DNA of 64,000 nt, taken from the NCBI RefSeq assembly GCF_030269365.1, contig NZ_BSTF01000003.1:558001-622000 (forward strand), read 5' to 3'. Shown here in pieces: positions 40,002-48,087 of this stretch. A program made the translations under genes and the position numbers. The DNA is from Lentzea sp. NBRC 102530 (lineage in GTDB: Bacteria > Actinomycetota > Actinomycetes > Mycobacteriales > Pseudonocardiaceae). Each line of letters begins with the position of its first letter. The stretch's first letter is position 1. A model generated the notes under the pieces. The model was not told the origin of the DNA, did no database searches, and was given only the letters and a program-made list of their open reading frames with translations.

Positions 40002-41407
40002 TAGCAGCAGGTCCGTGCCGCCGGCGGGAACGGTTCGGCGGCGGCCTTCTCGACTTCCGCGAGCATCTTCCGCCGTTCCTGCGGCCCGAGGACTCTCCCT
40101 CGGGTCAGGACGGTGTGGATGCGTGTGGTGTTGCGGATGTCCGCGAGCGGGTCGGCGTCGAGCACGACGAGGCTGGCTTCGGCGCCGGGCCTGATCTTCG
40201 TGTTCCTGGTGGCGGCGTCGAGGACGGCCTTGGGCGAGAGGCCCGCCTCGGTCAGGAGCTCCAGTTCGTCGTGCACGGAGAAGCCCGGGAACGCGTACGG
40301 GTTGCCCGCGTCCGTGCCGACCAGGACCTCCACGCCGTGGTCGTGCATCTCGGCGGTCTGGTCCATGCGGCGCTTGAGGAAGTCGGCCTGCTGCCGGATC
40401 TCCTCGTCCGTCGTGGGCGCCCAGTTCTTCAGGCTGTCGCGCCAGAAGTCCCGGTAGGAGGCCGGCAGGTACTTCGTGTTGGGGCTGTTCGCGAACCGGT
40501 CCGCCGGGCTGGAGAGCACGCGCATCGTGACCATCGTCGGGCAGAGCGCGGAGTTGTTGCGGCGCAGGCGGTGCGCGAGCCTCGCGGCCTTGCTCCGGCT
40601 GTGCGACAGGGCCGCCTGCCGTTCGAACTCCAGCACCTGCCTGAACCAGGCGAACGGGGCGGCCGGGTCGAGCGGCAGGGTCGCGATCGCTTGGCGCAGC
40701 TGGGTTTCGTTGCTGCTGGTGGCGAGCGGGAGGCCGTACATGTGCTCGAACGTGCGCTGCCCGAGGTCGCTCGCGTCACCCATCGCGACGTGGGCCGAGC
40801 AGTGCCCGGCGAAGGTGATGCGCTGTCTCGCGCACTCGTCGGCGATGGCGGCGAGCGTCGGCCGGTCCAGGTACGAGTAGACCTTCACGAAGTCCGCGCC
40901 GGTGGCGTTCCGGACGGCCTGGCGGCCTTCTTCGGGCGTGCTGACGATCGTCGCGCCGGGCAACGTGGAGTGCGGCCCGTCGATGATCGCGCTGGCCACC
41001 ACGAGCCTCGGGCCCAGCACCTCGCCGCGTTCGATGCGGTCGCGCAGGTCGTGGAGCTGCGGGAAGCCCCACATCTCCCGGATGCCCGTGACGCCGTTGA
41101 CCAGGCACAACGGCAGGGTGATCCGGTCCAGGTACGCGCCGTGCACGTGCATGTCCCACAGCCCGGGGATGACGAACTTGCCGTGCAGGTCGAGCGTCGT
41201 GGTGTTCGGCGGCAGGTTTGTGGGGTTCGTCGCGAGAACCCTGTCGTCCGCCAGCACGATGGTGGTGTTCGGGCGGACGCCGGACGAGTCGATCACCGTC
41301 ACCCCGCGCACGGCGGTGACGTTCGTCGTGGCCCCGGCCCGGCCCGGCAGCGCCACCGCCGCGCCGAGCCCGGCCAGCCATCCCAGCACTTCACGTCGTG
41401 TGGTCAT
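40001..41407 (-). CDS. Exported amidohydrolase (metal-dependent hydrolase)
   Basis: 468 aa from ATG 41407. The N-terminus TTRREVLGWLAGLGAAVALP, with twin arginine and hydrophobic core ending AGA, looks like a Tat signal. Amidohydrolase barrel: KFVIPGLWDMHVHGAYLDRI with H87 and H89 as metal ligands, GADFVKVYSYLDRPTLAAIA, TFAGHCSAHVAMGDASDLGQ (His ligand) and VLVGTDAGNPYAFPGFSVHD (catalytic Asp). Substrate class imidazolonepropionase/prolidase-like, not resolved. Its stop codon abuts MITE copy B. Confidence 0.88.
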   Translation of the reverse strand: MTTRREVLGWLAGLGAAVALPGRAGATTNVTAVRGVTVIDSSGVRPNTTIVLADDRVLATNPTNLPPNTTTLDLHGKFVIPGLWDMHVHGAYLDRITLPLCLVNGVTGIREMWGFPQLHDLRDRIERGEVLGPRLVVASAIIDGPHSTLPGATIVSTPEEGRQAVRNATGADFVKVYSYLDRPTLAAIADECARQRITFAGHCSAHVAMGDASDLGQRTFEHMYGLPLATSSNETQLRQAIATLPLDPAAPFAWFRQVLEFERQAALSHSRSKAARLAHRLRRNNSALCPTMVTMRVLSSPADRFANSPNTKYLPASYRDFWRDSLKNWAPTTDEEIRQQADFLKRRMDQTAEMHDHGVEVLVGTDAGNPYAFPGFSVHDELELLTEAGLSPKAVLDAATRNTKIRPGAEASLVVLDADPLADIRNTTRIHTVLTRGRVLGPQERRKMLAEVEKAAAEPFPPAARTCC

Positions 41408-41441
41408 GCCGTTCAACCAACACCTTGACGTAACGGGAGAC

Positions 41442-41642
41442 TCAAATCCTTTCGAGCACTTCCCTGGTCTCGGACGCCCACAACGGGCTGGCGCTGAGCT
41501 CGACGAGGTCAGGAACCAGCCGTCGTCTCAGCTCCGGCTCCAACGTGTCCCCGACGTACTTCAGGGCGGCCGCCACCTGCCACGCGTCCGGACTCCGCAA
41601 AGCCTGGCGCAGCAACGCGATCCGGTCCTCCTGCCGCTGCAC
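41442..41642 (-). CDS. Small HEAT-like hypothetical protein downstream of chitinase
   Basis: 66 aa from GTG 41642, whose G overlaps the last base of the chitinase TAG (TAGTG), implying coupled translation. Two or three helices: RIALLRQALRSPDAWQVAAA, LKYVGDTLEPELRRRLVPDL. It resembles a piece of a HEAT-repeat protein. Unknown function. It could be an artefact of a longer lost gene, but the coupling argues that it is real. Confidence 0.5.
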   Translation of the reverse strand: MQRQEDRIALLRQALRSPDAWQVAAALKYVGDTLEPELRRRLVPDLVELSASPLWASETREVLERI

Positions 41643-42802
41643 TAGCGGGACATGGCTTTCAACAACGAGTGCTGCGCGTCGTCATGCCCCAACGCCCACA
41701 TGAACGTGCCGAGCAGGCCGCGTGCTTTCGCGTAGTCCGCACGGAGCTTGATGGACCGCGGGTTCTCGAACGACACGAACTTCTTCTCCGCCGCGTTGTA
41801 CAACCACGGCGACTGCGCCACGGGGTGCCAGTACTCCTTCCACCCCGGTGCGTTCCTGAGGTTCCGGACCTCGTCGTACCCGTCCACCCAGAACGCGCTG
41901 TCGTACGGCTGGTAGAGGCCGTGCTGCCGGCCCTCTGCCTTGACGTTGAAGCCGCGGCCGTAGAAGGGCACGCCCAGCACCATCTTGTTGCTGGGGACGC
42001 CGTGGCGCTCGTAGTAGTTGATGGCGCCCACGACGTTGTTCCACCTGCGGTCCTCGCGCGGCATCGGGTCGTTGGCGACCTCTCTGAAGCCGGCGTTGAA
42101 GGTGGCCACGGGCGAGAAGCCGGTGCCCAGGTCGTAGGTCATGACGTTGATGAAATCCATGACCTCGGCCAGTTCCCGGAGTTCGAAGCTCTTCGCCGGG
42201 TCGTAGGGGCCGTCGGTCTGCAGACGGCCTGCCGGGAGGGCTGCGGTGACCAGCTTCTTGTTGCCCAGGGCCGTGCGGAAGTCCTTGGTCAGCAAGGTCA
42301 TGTTGCGCTTGTCCGCCGGGCGGTCGGTGATCTCCGTCGGGCCGCCGTAGACCGGGAACTCCCAGTCGATGTCGATGCCGTCGAAGGTGCCGTCGGTGAA
42401 GAACAGCTCCTTGCAGGAGTTGATCAGGGTGTGGCGGGTGGCTTGGGTGAGAGCCGCGTCCGAGAAGCCGCCTGCGCCCCAGCCTCCCAGGGAGATCAGG
42501 GCTTTGAGGCTCGGCTTGCGTTGCTTCAGGGCTCTGATGTCGGCGAAGTCCTTTTGGGCGGTGGTCGCCGGCATCGTGCACTTGCCGTTCTCGATGGTGG
42601 AGAAGGCGTAGAAGAGGTGGGTGATGGGGGTGTCGGTGGGGATCTGGGAGATGGGCTTGGAGCCGCTGAACCAGTTGCCGTAGTAGGCGCCGACGATCTT
42701 GGTGCGGTGTGTGTTGGGCGCTGCTTCGGTTGGTGCCGTTGTGGCTGTTGAGACGGCCAGGGCGGTCAGGGTGACCGCCAAGCTTGTGCGGAACAGCGAC
42801 AT
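41642..42802 (-). CDS. Secreted GH18 chitinase
   Basis: 386 aa from ATG 42802. Signal peptide (LFRTSLAVTLTALAVSTATT, cleavage near TEA). Full GH18 barrel: KIVGAYYGNWFSGSKPISQI, LKALISLGGWGAGGFSDAAL and the DxxDxDxE catalytic motif D141, D144, D146, E148 (FDGIDIDWEFP), then MDFINVMTYDLGTGFSP. No chitin-binding domain. It degrades chitin to oligosaccharides that the nagA/kinase genes nearby would help use. A perfect DasR-type palindrome lies 19 bp upstream. Confidence 0.93.
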   Translation of the reverse strand: MSLFRTSLAVTLTALAVSTATTAPTEAAPNTHRTKIVGAYYGNWFSGSKPISQIPTDTPITHLFYAFSTIENGKCTMPATTAQKDFADIRALKQRKPSLKALISLGGWGAGGFSDAALTQATRHTLINSCKELFFTDGTFDGIDIDWEFPVYGGPTEITDRPADKRNMTLLTKDFRTALGNKKLVTAALPAGRLQTDGPYDPAKSFELRELAEVMDFINVMTYDLGTGFSPVATFNAGFREVANDPMPREDRRWNNVVGAINYYERHGVPSNKMVLGVPFYGRGFNVKAEGRQHGLYQPYDSAFWVDGYDEVRNLRNAPGWKEYWHPVAQSPWLYNAAEKKFVSFENPRSIKLRADYAKARGLLGTFMWALGHDDAQHSLLKAMSR

Positions 42803-42821
42803 CTTTGCGGTCCCCTCCCCG

Positions 42822-42835
42822 GTGGTCCAGACCAC
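42822..42835. promoter_or_regulatory. DasR-responsive (dre-like) operator of the chitinase
   Basis: GTGGTC-CA-GACCAC, a perfect palindrome. The core TGGTCCAGACCA differs from dre consensus TGGTCTAGACCA at one base and equals the motif described in Streptomyces chitinase promoters. Control by GlcNAc-sensing DasR is inferred; dasR is not in the window. Confidence 0.75.
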
Positions 42836-43118
42836 TTCGAACCTAGGGGCGGTGTCCGGTTCGCCGCAAGGTCGCGGGTGGAAACCGGTCCGATCGGCCC
42901 CGTCTTGACTGCGTCCCCGGGATTCCGTCACCTTGCGAGGGTGGTCCGGTTGGGGCGGGACGAAAGAGAGTTGGGGTGCGGTGCCGGCTGTCTGGTTAAG
43001 CGCGCGCCTGGCTTGAGTGGGTGGTCGGCTTGCGTTGACGACTGCGGTCGGCAGTGCAGGTTCGCGGCCCCAGCCTCCTCGCCCGCTCCCTCCCCTCTTC
43101 CCTTCCCCCGCAACGCAA
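42836..43118. other. Gene-free stretch, nothing further seen
   Basis: Between the chitinase operator and the terminator of the DedA gene. It contains a pyrimidine-rich run just before the terminator (about 43070-43110) but no credible ORF, RNA or palindrome. Confidence 0.6.
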
Positions 43119-43151
43119 AAGGCCCACCTGCTCCGAGAGCGGGTGGGCCTT
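43119..43151 (-). terminator. Terminator of DedA gene
   Basis: A 10-bp stem AAGGCCCACC/GGTGGGCCTT, extended to about 14 bp with one mismatch and a CCGAG loop. On the minus strand it runs into TTTTGCG, 19 bp after the DedA stop. Confidence 0.85.
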
Positions 43152-43170
43152 CTTGGCTTGCGGTGTGCGG

Positions 43171-43896
43171 TCAGCGCTCCACGCGCGGGATGACCTGCGT
43201 CGCGTCGTCGTGGTGCACCTGCGCCTGCATCACCTGGGTGATGTCGTCGGCCTCGGCCTCCACCAGCGTCTTCTTCTCCTTGCGTGCCTTGATGACCTCG
43301 ATGATGATCGGCACGATCGACAGGAAGACGATCGCCAGCAGGGTGATCTCGAGGTTGTTCTTGATGACCGAGACCTGGCCGAGGAAGTAGCCGAGGATCG
43401 TCAGGCCTGCCGCCCAGGCGACGCCGCCGATGGCCGAGTACGTGAAGTACTTCTTCGGGTCCATCTTGCCCACGCCCGCCATCGCGGTGATGAAGGTGCG
43501 GACGATGGGGACGAAGCGGGCCAGGACGATGGCGCGGGCGCCGTACTTGTCGAAGAACTCCTGCGTCTTGTCGACGTACTCCTTCTTGAAGATCTTCGAC
43601 TCCGGCTTGCTGAAGAGCGCCGGGCCTGCCTTCTGGCCGATGTAGTAGCCGACGACGTTGCCCACGAAGGCGCAGATCGTCAGCAGTACGCAGACCAGCC
43701 ACAGCGGGGTGTCGATGGTGCCGGCGGCGACGAAGAGGCCCGCTGTGAACAGCAGGGAGTCGCCCGGCAGGAAGAAGCCGACGAGGAGCCCGCACTCCGC
43801 GAAGATGATGAGGCACAACCCGATGAGCATGTACGGGCCGAGCCCGTTCAGCAGCACGGTGGGGTCCAGCCAGTCAGGGCCCAATGCAATCGTCAC
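43171..43896 (-). CDS. DedA-family membrane protein (paralogue)
   Basis: 241 aa from GTG 43896 (VTIALGPDWLDPTVLLNGLG); upstream frame is shadow. DedA core: IIFAECGLLVGFFLPGDSLL, GNVVGYYIGQKAGPALFSKP, and RFVPIVRTFITAMAGVGKMD with the conserved Arg and Gly. The C-terminus is a long charged tail (KARKEKKTLVEAEADDITQV) unlike the other DedA at 37668. A probable lipid-carrier flippase-type protein; M. tuberculosis Rv0364 holds the comparable position near fba, from memory. Confidence 0.9.
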   Translation of the reverse strand: MTIALGPDWLDPTVLLNGLGPYMLIGLCLIIFAECGLLVGFFLPGDSLLFTAGLFVAAGTIDTPLWLVCVLLTICAFVGNVVGYYIGQKAGPALFSKPESKIFKKEYVDKTQEFFDKYGARAIVLARFVPIVRTFITAMAGVGKMDPKKYFTYSAIGGVAWAAGLTILGYFLGQVSVIKNNLEITLLAIVFLSIVPIIIEVIKARKEKKTLVEAEADDITQVMQAQVHHDDATQVIPRVER

Positions 43897-43913
43897 GCGC
43901 CCAACGGTACAGG

Positions 43914-44108
43914 TCAGCCGAGCGTGATCACCGCCGCCACCGTGCCCGCGGCCAGGCCGAGGAGCAGTGCGAGGCCCAGCACCCACCACGCTGACATGGG
44001 TGCCGGGGGCTCGTCGTCAAAACGGACAGGTACGGCAAATCCGGCATTTGTGCTGGTGGCCTGGGCTCTCAGAGCGTCGGTCACCAGTCGTTCCGGATCG
44101 TCTGCCAT
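43914..44108 (-). CDS. Small single-pass membrane protein
   Basis: 64 aa from ATG 44108. A soluble N-terminal 37 residues (DDPERLVTDALRAQATSTNA, then VPVRFDDEPPAPM) precede one transmembrane helix (AWWVLGLALLLGLAAGTVAA). It lies 4 bp after nagA on the same strand, so it probably belongs to the nag operon. Function unknown. Confidence 0.6.
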   Translation of the reverse strand: MADDPERLVTDALRAQATSTNAGFAVPVRFDDEPPAPMSAWWVLGLALLLGLAAGTVAAVITLG

Positions 44109-44112
44109 GCAC

Positions 44113-45264
44113 CTAGTCCTTCACCCACTCGCCCTTGACCATCACGTCCCGGGGCTTCAATTCTGCATCCAGGACTACCAGGTCCGCGGCCAGGCCGGCG
44201 GCGAGCCTGCCCGTGTCGAGGCCGAGGAGTTCGGCGCCGCGGGTCGAAGTGGCGTGTGCGGCCTCGACGAGAGAGAGGCCGCACGAGTTGACGGCGTTGC
44301 GGAACGCCACGTCCATCGTGAGGGTGCTGCCGGCGAGGGCGGCGCCTCCTGCCAACGTTGGAACGCCGTCGACGACTCGGACTTCGAGGCCGCCCACGTC
44401 GTACACGCCGTCGCCCACGCCTGCCGCGGCGATGGCGTCGGTGATGAGGATCGTGCGGTTCAGGCCCGCGTGCCGGGCCGCCAGGCGGACGGCCGTGGGG
44501 TGCAGGTGCACCAGGTCGCAGATCAGTTCGACGGTCACGCGTTCGTCGTCGAGCAGCGCGCCGATCGGGCCCGGCTCGCGGTGGTGCAGCGGGCGCATGC
44601 CGTTGAAGAGGTGCGTCGCGACGGACGCGCCGGCGTCGACGGCCGGTCGGACCTGCGCCTCCGTCGCGTCGGTGTGGCCGATGGCCGCGATGACGTTCGA
44701 GTCCACGAGCTGGCGGACGGCCTGGACGGCGCCTTCCAGTTCGGGCGCGATGGTGATCATGCGGACGGTGCCCTTGCCCGCGTCCAGGAGCTTGGTGACG
44801 GCGGTGTGCTCCGGCGGGCAGAGGATCGCCGGGTCGTGCGCGCCGCAGCGGGCCGCCGAGAGGAACGGGCCCTCCAGGTGCACGCCCGCGACGACGCCCT
44901 CCTGGACCAGTTCGGCGAGTGCCGAGACCTGGTCGGCGAGTTCCGGGACCGGGCGGGAGACCAGCGACGCGAGCAACGTCGTGGTGCCGTGCCTGCGGTG
45001 GGCCGCGGCCGCCTTGCGGATCTTCACCGGGTCGCTGCTGGTGAACGCGTCGCCGCCACCGCCGTGACAGTGGATGTCCACGAAGCCGGGCACGATCGTG
45101 CCGCCCGCGACGTCCATCGTCTGTCCGTCCGGTGCGGTGCCCTCGCCCACGGCGGCGATGCGGCCGCCCGAGATGCTCACCCACCCGTTCTCGAGCACCC
45201 CCTCCGGCGTGACGACCCGACCACCGGTCAGGGTCACGTCGACTGGTCCACCCCACGTGCTCAT
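44113..45264 (-). CDS. nagA: N-acetylglucosamine-6-phosphate deacetylase
   Basis: 383 aa from ATG 45264. Removes acetate from GlcNAc-6-P on the way to glycolysis and amino-sugar recycling. Motifs: GTIVPGFVDIHCHGGGGDAF with H65 and H67, VVAGVHLEGPFLSAARCGAH (metal Glu), VIAAIGHTDATEAQVRPAVD, ASVATHLFNGMRPLHHREPG and ILITDAIAAAGVGDGVYDVG (catalytic Asp). It follows the ROK kinase with 1-bp overlap (TGATG), so coupled. Control from the dre-like site at 46203 is likely. Confidence 0.94.
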   Translation of the reverse strand: MSTWGGPVDVTLTGGRVVTPEGVLENGWVSISGGRIAAVGEGTAPDGQTMDVAGGTIVPGFVDIHCHGGGGDAFTSSDPVKIRKAAAAHRRHGTTTLLASLVSRPVPELADQVSALAELVQEGVVAGVHLEGPFLSAARCGAHDPAILCPPEHTAVTKLLDAGKGTVRMITIAPELEGAVQAVRQLVDSNVIAAIGHTDATEAQVRPAVDAGASVATHLFNGMRPLHHREPGPIGALLDDERVTVELICDLVHLHPTAVRLAARHAGLNRTILITDAIAAAGVGDGVYDVGGLEVRVVDGVPTLAGGAALAGSTLTMDVAFRNAVNSCGLSLVEAAHATSTRGAELLGLDTGRLAAGLAADLVVLDAELKPRDVMVKGEWVKD

Positions 45265-46172
45265 CACGCCTCCAGCGTGTCGATGGCCAGCAGCGCCGCG
45301 CCGAGGAAGCCCGCCTCGTCGCCGAGCGCCGCGAGCCGAAGCTCCGGTCGGCGCTGGAAGGCGATCAGCCCGTCCAGCCTTTCCCTCAGGGGCTCCACCA
45401 GCAGGTCTCCTGCGAGTGCGAGCCCACCGCCGAGCACGACGGCCTCCGGACCGAGCAGCGTCGCCAGCACCAGGATCCCCCTGGCGAGCGCGTCCACGGC
45501 CTCGTGCCACACGGCGACGGCGTCCTGCTCCCCGTCACGGACCCTGCGCGCGACTTCAGCGGCGCCGTTGACGGGGGTGCCGGTACGTGCGGCGTACCGG
45601 CGGGCGATCGCCGCGGAGGACGCCACTGTCTCCACGCAGCCGATCTGGCCACAGGCGCAGGGCACGCCGTGGCCGACGTTCACATGGCCGATCTCGCCCG
45701 CGTAGCCCTCGCCGGCGAAGATCTTCCCGTCCAGCAGCAACGCCCCGGCGATGCCCGTGCCGATGGGCATGATCACCGCGTTGCGCAGGTCCCTGGCGGC
45801 ACCCATGCGGCACTCGGCCAGGCCCGCGGCCCGCACGTCGTGACCGAACGCGGTGGGCACGCCCAGCCGTTCGGACAGGACGGTGGCGAACGGGAACCCG
45901 CTCCACGGGAGGTTGGCCGTGTACACGCCGACGCCCCTGGCCTCGTCCACGATGCCCGGCGCCACGACTCCCACGGCGTCGATCTCGTGCTCGGAGGCGT
46001 TGCTGAGCTCCTCGACGAGCTCGGCGATGACGTCGAGCAGGGGCTCCAGCTCACCGGGAGTCGCCCGGCGGGCGTGCTTCACCGCCGCCACCGCGTCCGA
46101 GGTGCCGGTGACGAGCGCCGCCTTGGTTTCGGTGCCACCGATGTCGACGGCGACCACGTGTCTGCGTGCCAC
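45264..46172 (-). CDS. ROK-family sugar kinase, probable GlcNAc kinase
   Basis: 302 aa from ATG 46172. N-terminal phosphate motif VVAVDIGGTETKAALV (D10), catalytic/sugar region TAFGHDVRAAGLAECRMGAA, ROK signature VIMPIGTGIAGALLLDGKIF with GEIGHVNVGHG, and zinc motif CACGQIGC. No N-terminal winged helix, so an enzyme, not a repressor. Coupling with nagA points to GlcNAc as substrate, although ROK glucokinases look similar. A dre-like site lies 31 bp upstream. Confidence 0.88.
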   Translation of the reverse strand: MARRHVVAVDIGGTETKAALVTGTSDAVAAVKHARRATPGELEPLLDVIAELVEELSNASEHEIDAVGVVAPGIVDEARGVGVYTANLPWSGFPFATVLSERLGVPTAFGHDVRAAGLAECRMGAARDLRNAVIMPIGTGIAGALLLDGKIFAGEGYAGEIGHVNVGHGVPCACGQIGCVETVASSAAIARRYAARTGTPVNGAAEVARRVRDGEQDAVAVWHEAVDALARGILVLATLLGPEAVVLGGGLALAGDLLVEPLRERLDGLIAFQRRPELRLAALGDEAGFLGAALLAIDTLEA

Positions 46173-46202
46173 GGGGACTGATCCTGCGGCATGGGGGGCC
46201 TA

Positions 46203-46216
46203 TTGGTCTATACCAA
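46203..46216. promoter_or_regulatory. DasR-responsive (dre-like) operator of ROK-nagA operon
   Basis: TTGGTCTATACCAA: arms TTGGT/ACCAA with core GGTCTATACC, one base from dre GGTCTAGACC. It sits 31 bp upstream of the kinase ATG. With the chitinase site it suggests joint control by DasR. Confidence 0.7.
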
Positions 46217-46312
46217 GTACCGATTTGGGCGCGTGGTCTTACGAGCTGAAACCGCCCGCAACGGGCAAAACGGCCTCAACTGGGGAAACGGTCAAGTTGC
46301 CTTACTGTCGGC

Positions 46313-46876
46313 TCAGCCCGCCATGATCTTCTGCAGGGCGTCGAGCGCACGGGACGCCGTCGACTTCACGGTGCCCTTCGAGATGCCGGTGGCCTCGGCG
46401 ATCTCGGCCTCGGACAGGTCGCCGTAGTAGCGCAGCACGAGCACCTCGCGCTGGCGCGGCGGGAGCTGCTGCAACGCCTTGACCACGGCCTGGTGCTCCG
46501 CCGTCAGCATCGCGAGCGACTCGGCCGAGCGCGCGTTCGCGACGTGCGGGGGCGTGTAGTCGCGGGCCGTCTTGCGGCGGCGCAACACGCTGCGGGAACC
46601 GTTGACCACGGCCGTGCGGAGGTACCCGACCGCGGCCTGGGAGTCGCGCAGACCCTTCCAGTTGCGGTGCAGGCCGGTGAAAGCCTCCTGGACCACGTCC
46701 TCGGCGGTCGACGGCTCGTCGACGAGCAGCAGCGCGAGCCTGACCAGGCGCATGCGGTGCTGCTTGTACAGGTCTTCGAGCGTGAGGGGCCCTGTGGGAG
46801 GTCCTGCGACGCCGTCCTTGATTCGCAGGTTGGTCAGGGTGTCCTGCACGGTGCGCGGGGTTTCTTCGCCAACCAC
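46313..46876 (-). CDS. ECF RNA polymerase sigma factor, SigE-like family
   Basis: 187 aa from GTG 46876. Region 2: LYKQHRMRLVRLALLLVDEP, then STAEDVVQEAFTGLHRNWKG and AAVGYLRTAVVNGSRSVLRR. Region 4: QQLPPRQREVLVLRYYGDLS and EAEIAEATGISKGTVKSTAS. The sequence is the SigE/'SIG50'-type ECF common in actinomycetes. No anti-sigma gene is adjacent, so its signal is unknown. Divergent from the YciI gene with 40 bp between starts. Confidence 0.92.
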   Translation of the reverse strand: MVGEETPRTVQDTLTNLRIKDGVAGPPTGPLTLEDLYKQHRMRLVRLALLLVDEPSTAEDVVQEAFTGLHRNWKGLRDSQAAVGYLRTAVVNGSRSVLRRRKTARDYTPPHVANARSAESLAMLTAEHQAVVKALQQLPPRQREVLVLRYYGDLSEAEIAEATGISKGTVKSTASRALDALQKIMAG

Positions 46877-46916
46877 AAGGTAGGACGGTACCGGTCAGCT
46901 TCACTACGGTGGTGGC

Positions 46917-47201
46917 ATGGCCCGCTTTGCTGTCGAATTGGTGTTCGCCCCGGATCGCGACAACCTGCTCGCGACCCGCCCCTCGCACCGCGAGTACATC
47001 GCCTCTCTCGTCGAGAAGGGCGTGGTCCTGGCCGGTGGCCCGTTCGCGGACGACGCCGGCGCGATGATCGTTTACGAGATCGCCGACGAGGCGGCGCTCA
47101 AGGAGGTCATCGCGGCCGACCCGTACACGGCGGCGTCCGTCGTCGCGGAGTGGAAGATCCGCGAGTGGAACGTCGTCACCGGCCTCTGGCTCACCGACTA
47201 G
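46917..47201 (+). CDS. YciI-family protein
   Basis: 94 aa from ATG 46917. Ferredoxin-like YciI fold: FAVELVFAPDRDNLLATRPS, HREYIASLVEKGVVLAGGPF and ADDAGAMIVYEIADEAALKE, with the His and Asp positions typical of the family (putative active site). Biochemical role is not established. It overlaps the convergent SDR gene by 11 bp. Confidence 0.9.
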   Translation: MARFAVELVFAPDRDNLLATRPSHREYIASLVEKGVVLAGGPFADDAGAMIVYEIADEAALKEVIAADPYTAASVVAEWKIREWNVVTGLWLTD

Positions 47202-48042
47202 CAGCCTGCCCGCCGGGCCCGACCAGGCCTGATGTGTCGCTCGCGGCCATCTGCCGGTCGGCGTCCGCGATCTCCGCGACCGCCTGGCGGTCCACGACCA
47301 CCGGTGTGAACGCGCGGAAGTACTTGAGAGCGCCGACCCAGCCGGGGACGTGGACCGCCTTCGACCGCTTCTCGATGCCCCTGACCACGGCCCTGCCGAC
47401 GTTGCGGACGGGGTACTTCTTGCTGGCGAGCCCCGGCATGCCCTGGCGCAGCTTGCCGAACACCGGGTGCTCGTCGGCGCTGTTGACCATGTCCGTGGAG
47501 ATCCACGAGAAGTACGCGGTGCCGACGCCGACGCCCAGGTGCCTGACCTCGGCGCGCAGGCTGTCCGCAAACGCTTCGCAGCCCGCCTTGGCGGCCGAGT
47601 AGGCCGCGTTGCCGGGGATGTGGACGATCGCCGCGAGCGACGACACGACCAGGCAGTAGCCGCGGCTCTCGATCAGGTGCGGCAACGCCGTGCGGACCGT
47701 CCGCCACACGCCGAGCAGGTTGACCTCGATGACCCGTTCGAACGCCTTGGGGTCCATCGAGCGCACGAACCCGGTGGCCGCGATGCCCGCGTTCGCCACC
47801 ACCACGTCGATGCCGCCGAAGTGGGCCGCGACCTCGTTCATCACGCGGTCGAGCACGTCCCAGTCCGTGACGTCGGCTTCCCACGCCTTGCCGCCGGTCT
47901 GCCTCGCCACCTCTTCGAGCTGGGCTTTCTCCAGCCCGACGAGCGCGAGACGAGCCCCGCGCGCGGCCAGTTGCCTCGCCACCTCGGCGCCGATGCCCCT
48001 GGCCGCGCCGGTGATCAGTACCACCTTGCCCGTGACGTCCAT
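47191..48042 (-). CDS. Short-chain dehydrogenase/reductase
   Basis: 283 aa from ATG 48042 (GTG 48051 would add 3 residues). Classical SDR: DVTGKVVLITGAARGIGAEV, DVVVANAGIAATGFVRSMDP, catalytic Ser in CLVVSSLAAIVHIPG, and Y-x3-K as AAYSAAKAGCEAFADSLRAE. The C-terminal 80 residues (KYFRAFTPVVVDRQAVAEIA) extend beyond the SDR core as in lipid-acting reductases. Substrate unknown. Confidence 0.9.
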   Translation of the reverse strand: MDVTGKVVLITGAARGIGAEVARQLAARGARLALVGLEKAQLEEVARQTGGKAWEADVTDWDVLDRVMNEVAAHFGGIDVVVANAGIAATGFVRSMDPKAFERVIEVNLLGVWRTVRTALPHLIESRGYCLVVSSLAAIVHIPGNAAYSAAKAGCEAFADSLRAEVRHLGVGVGTAYFSWISTDMVNSADEHPVFGKLRQGMPGLASKKYPVRNVGRAVVRGIEKRSKAVHVPGWVGALKYFRAFTPVVVDRQAVAEIADADRQMAASDTSGLVGPGGQAASR

Positions 48043-48087
48043 GCCCGCCACGGTAACCCAACCTACTCCCAGTAAGCTACTGGCAAG

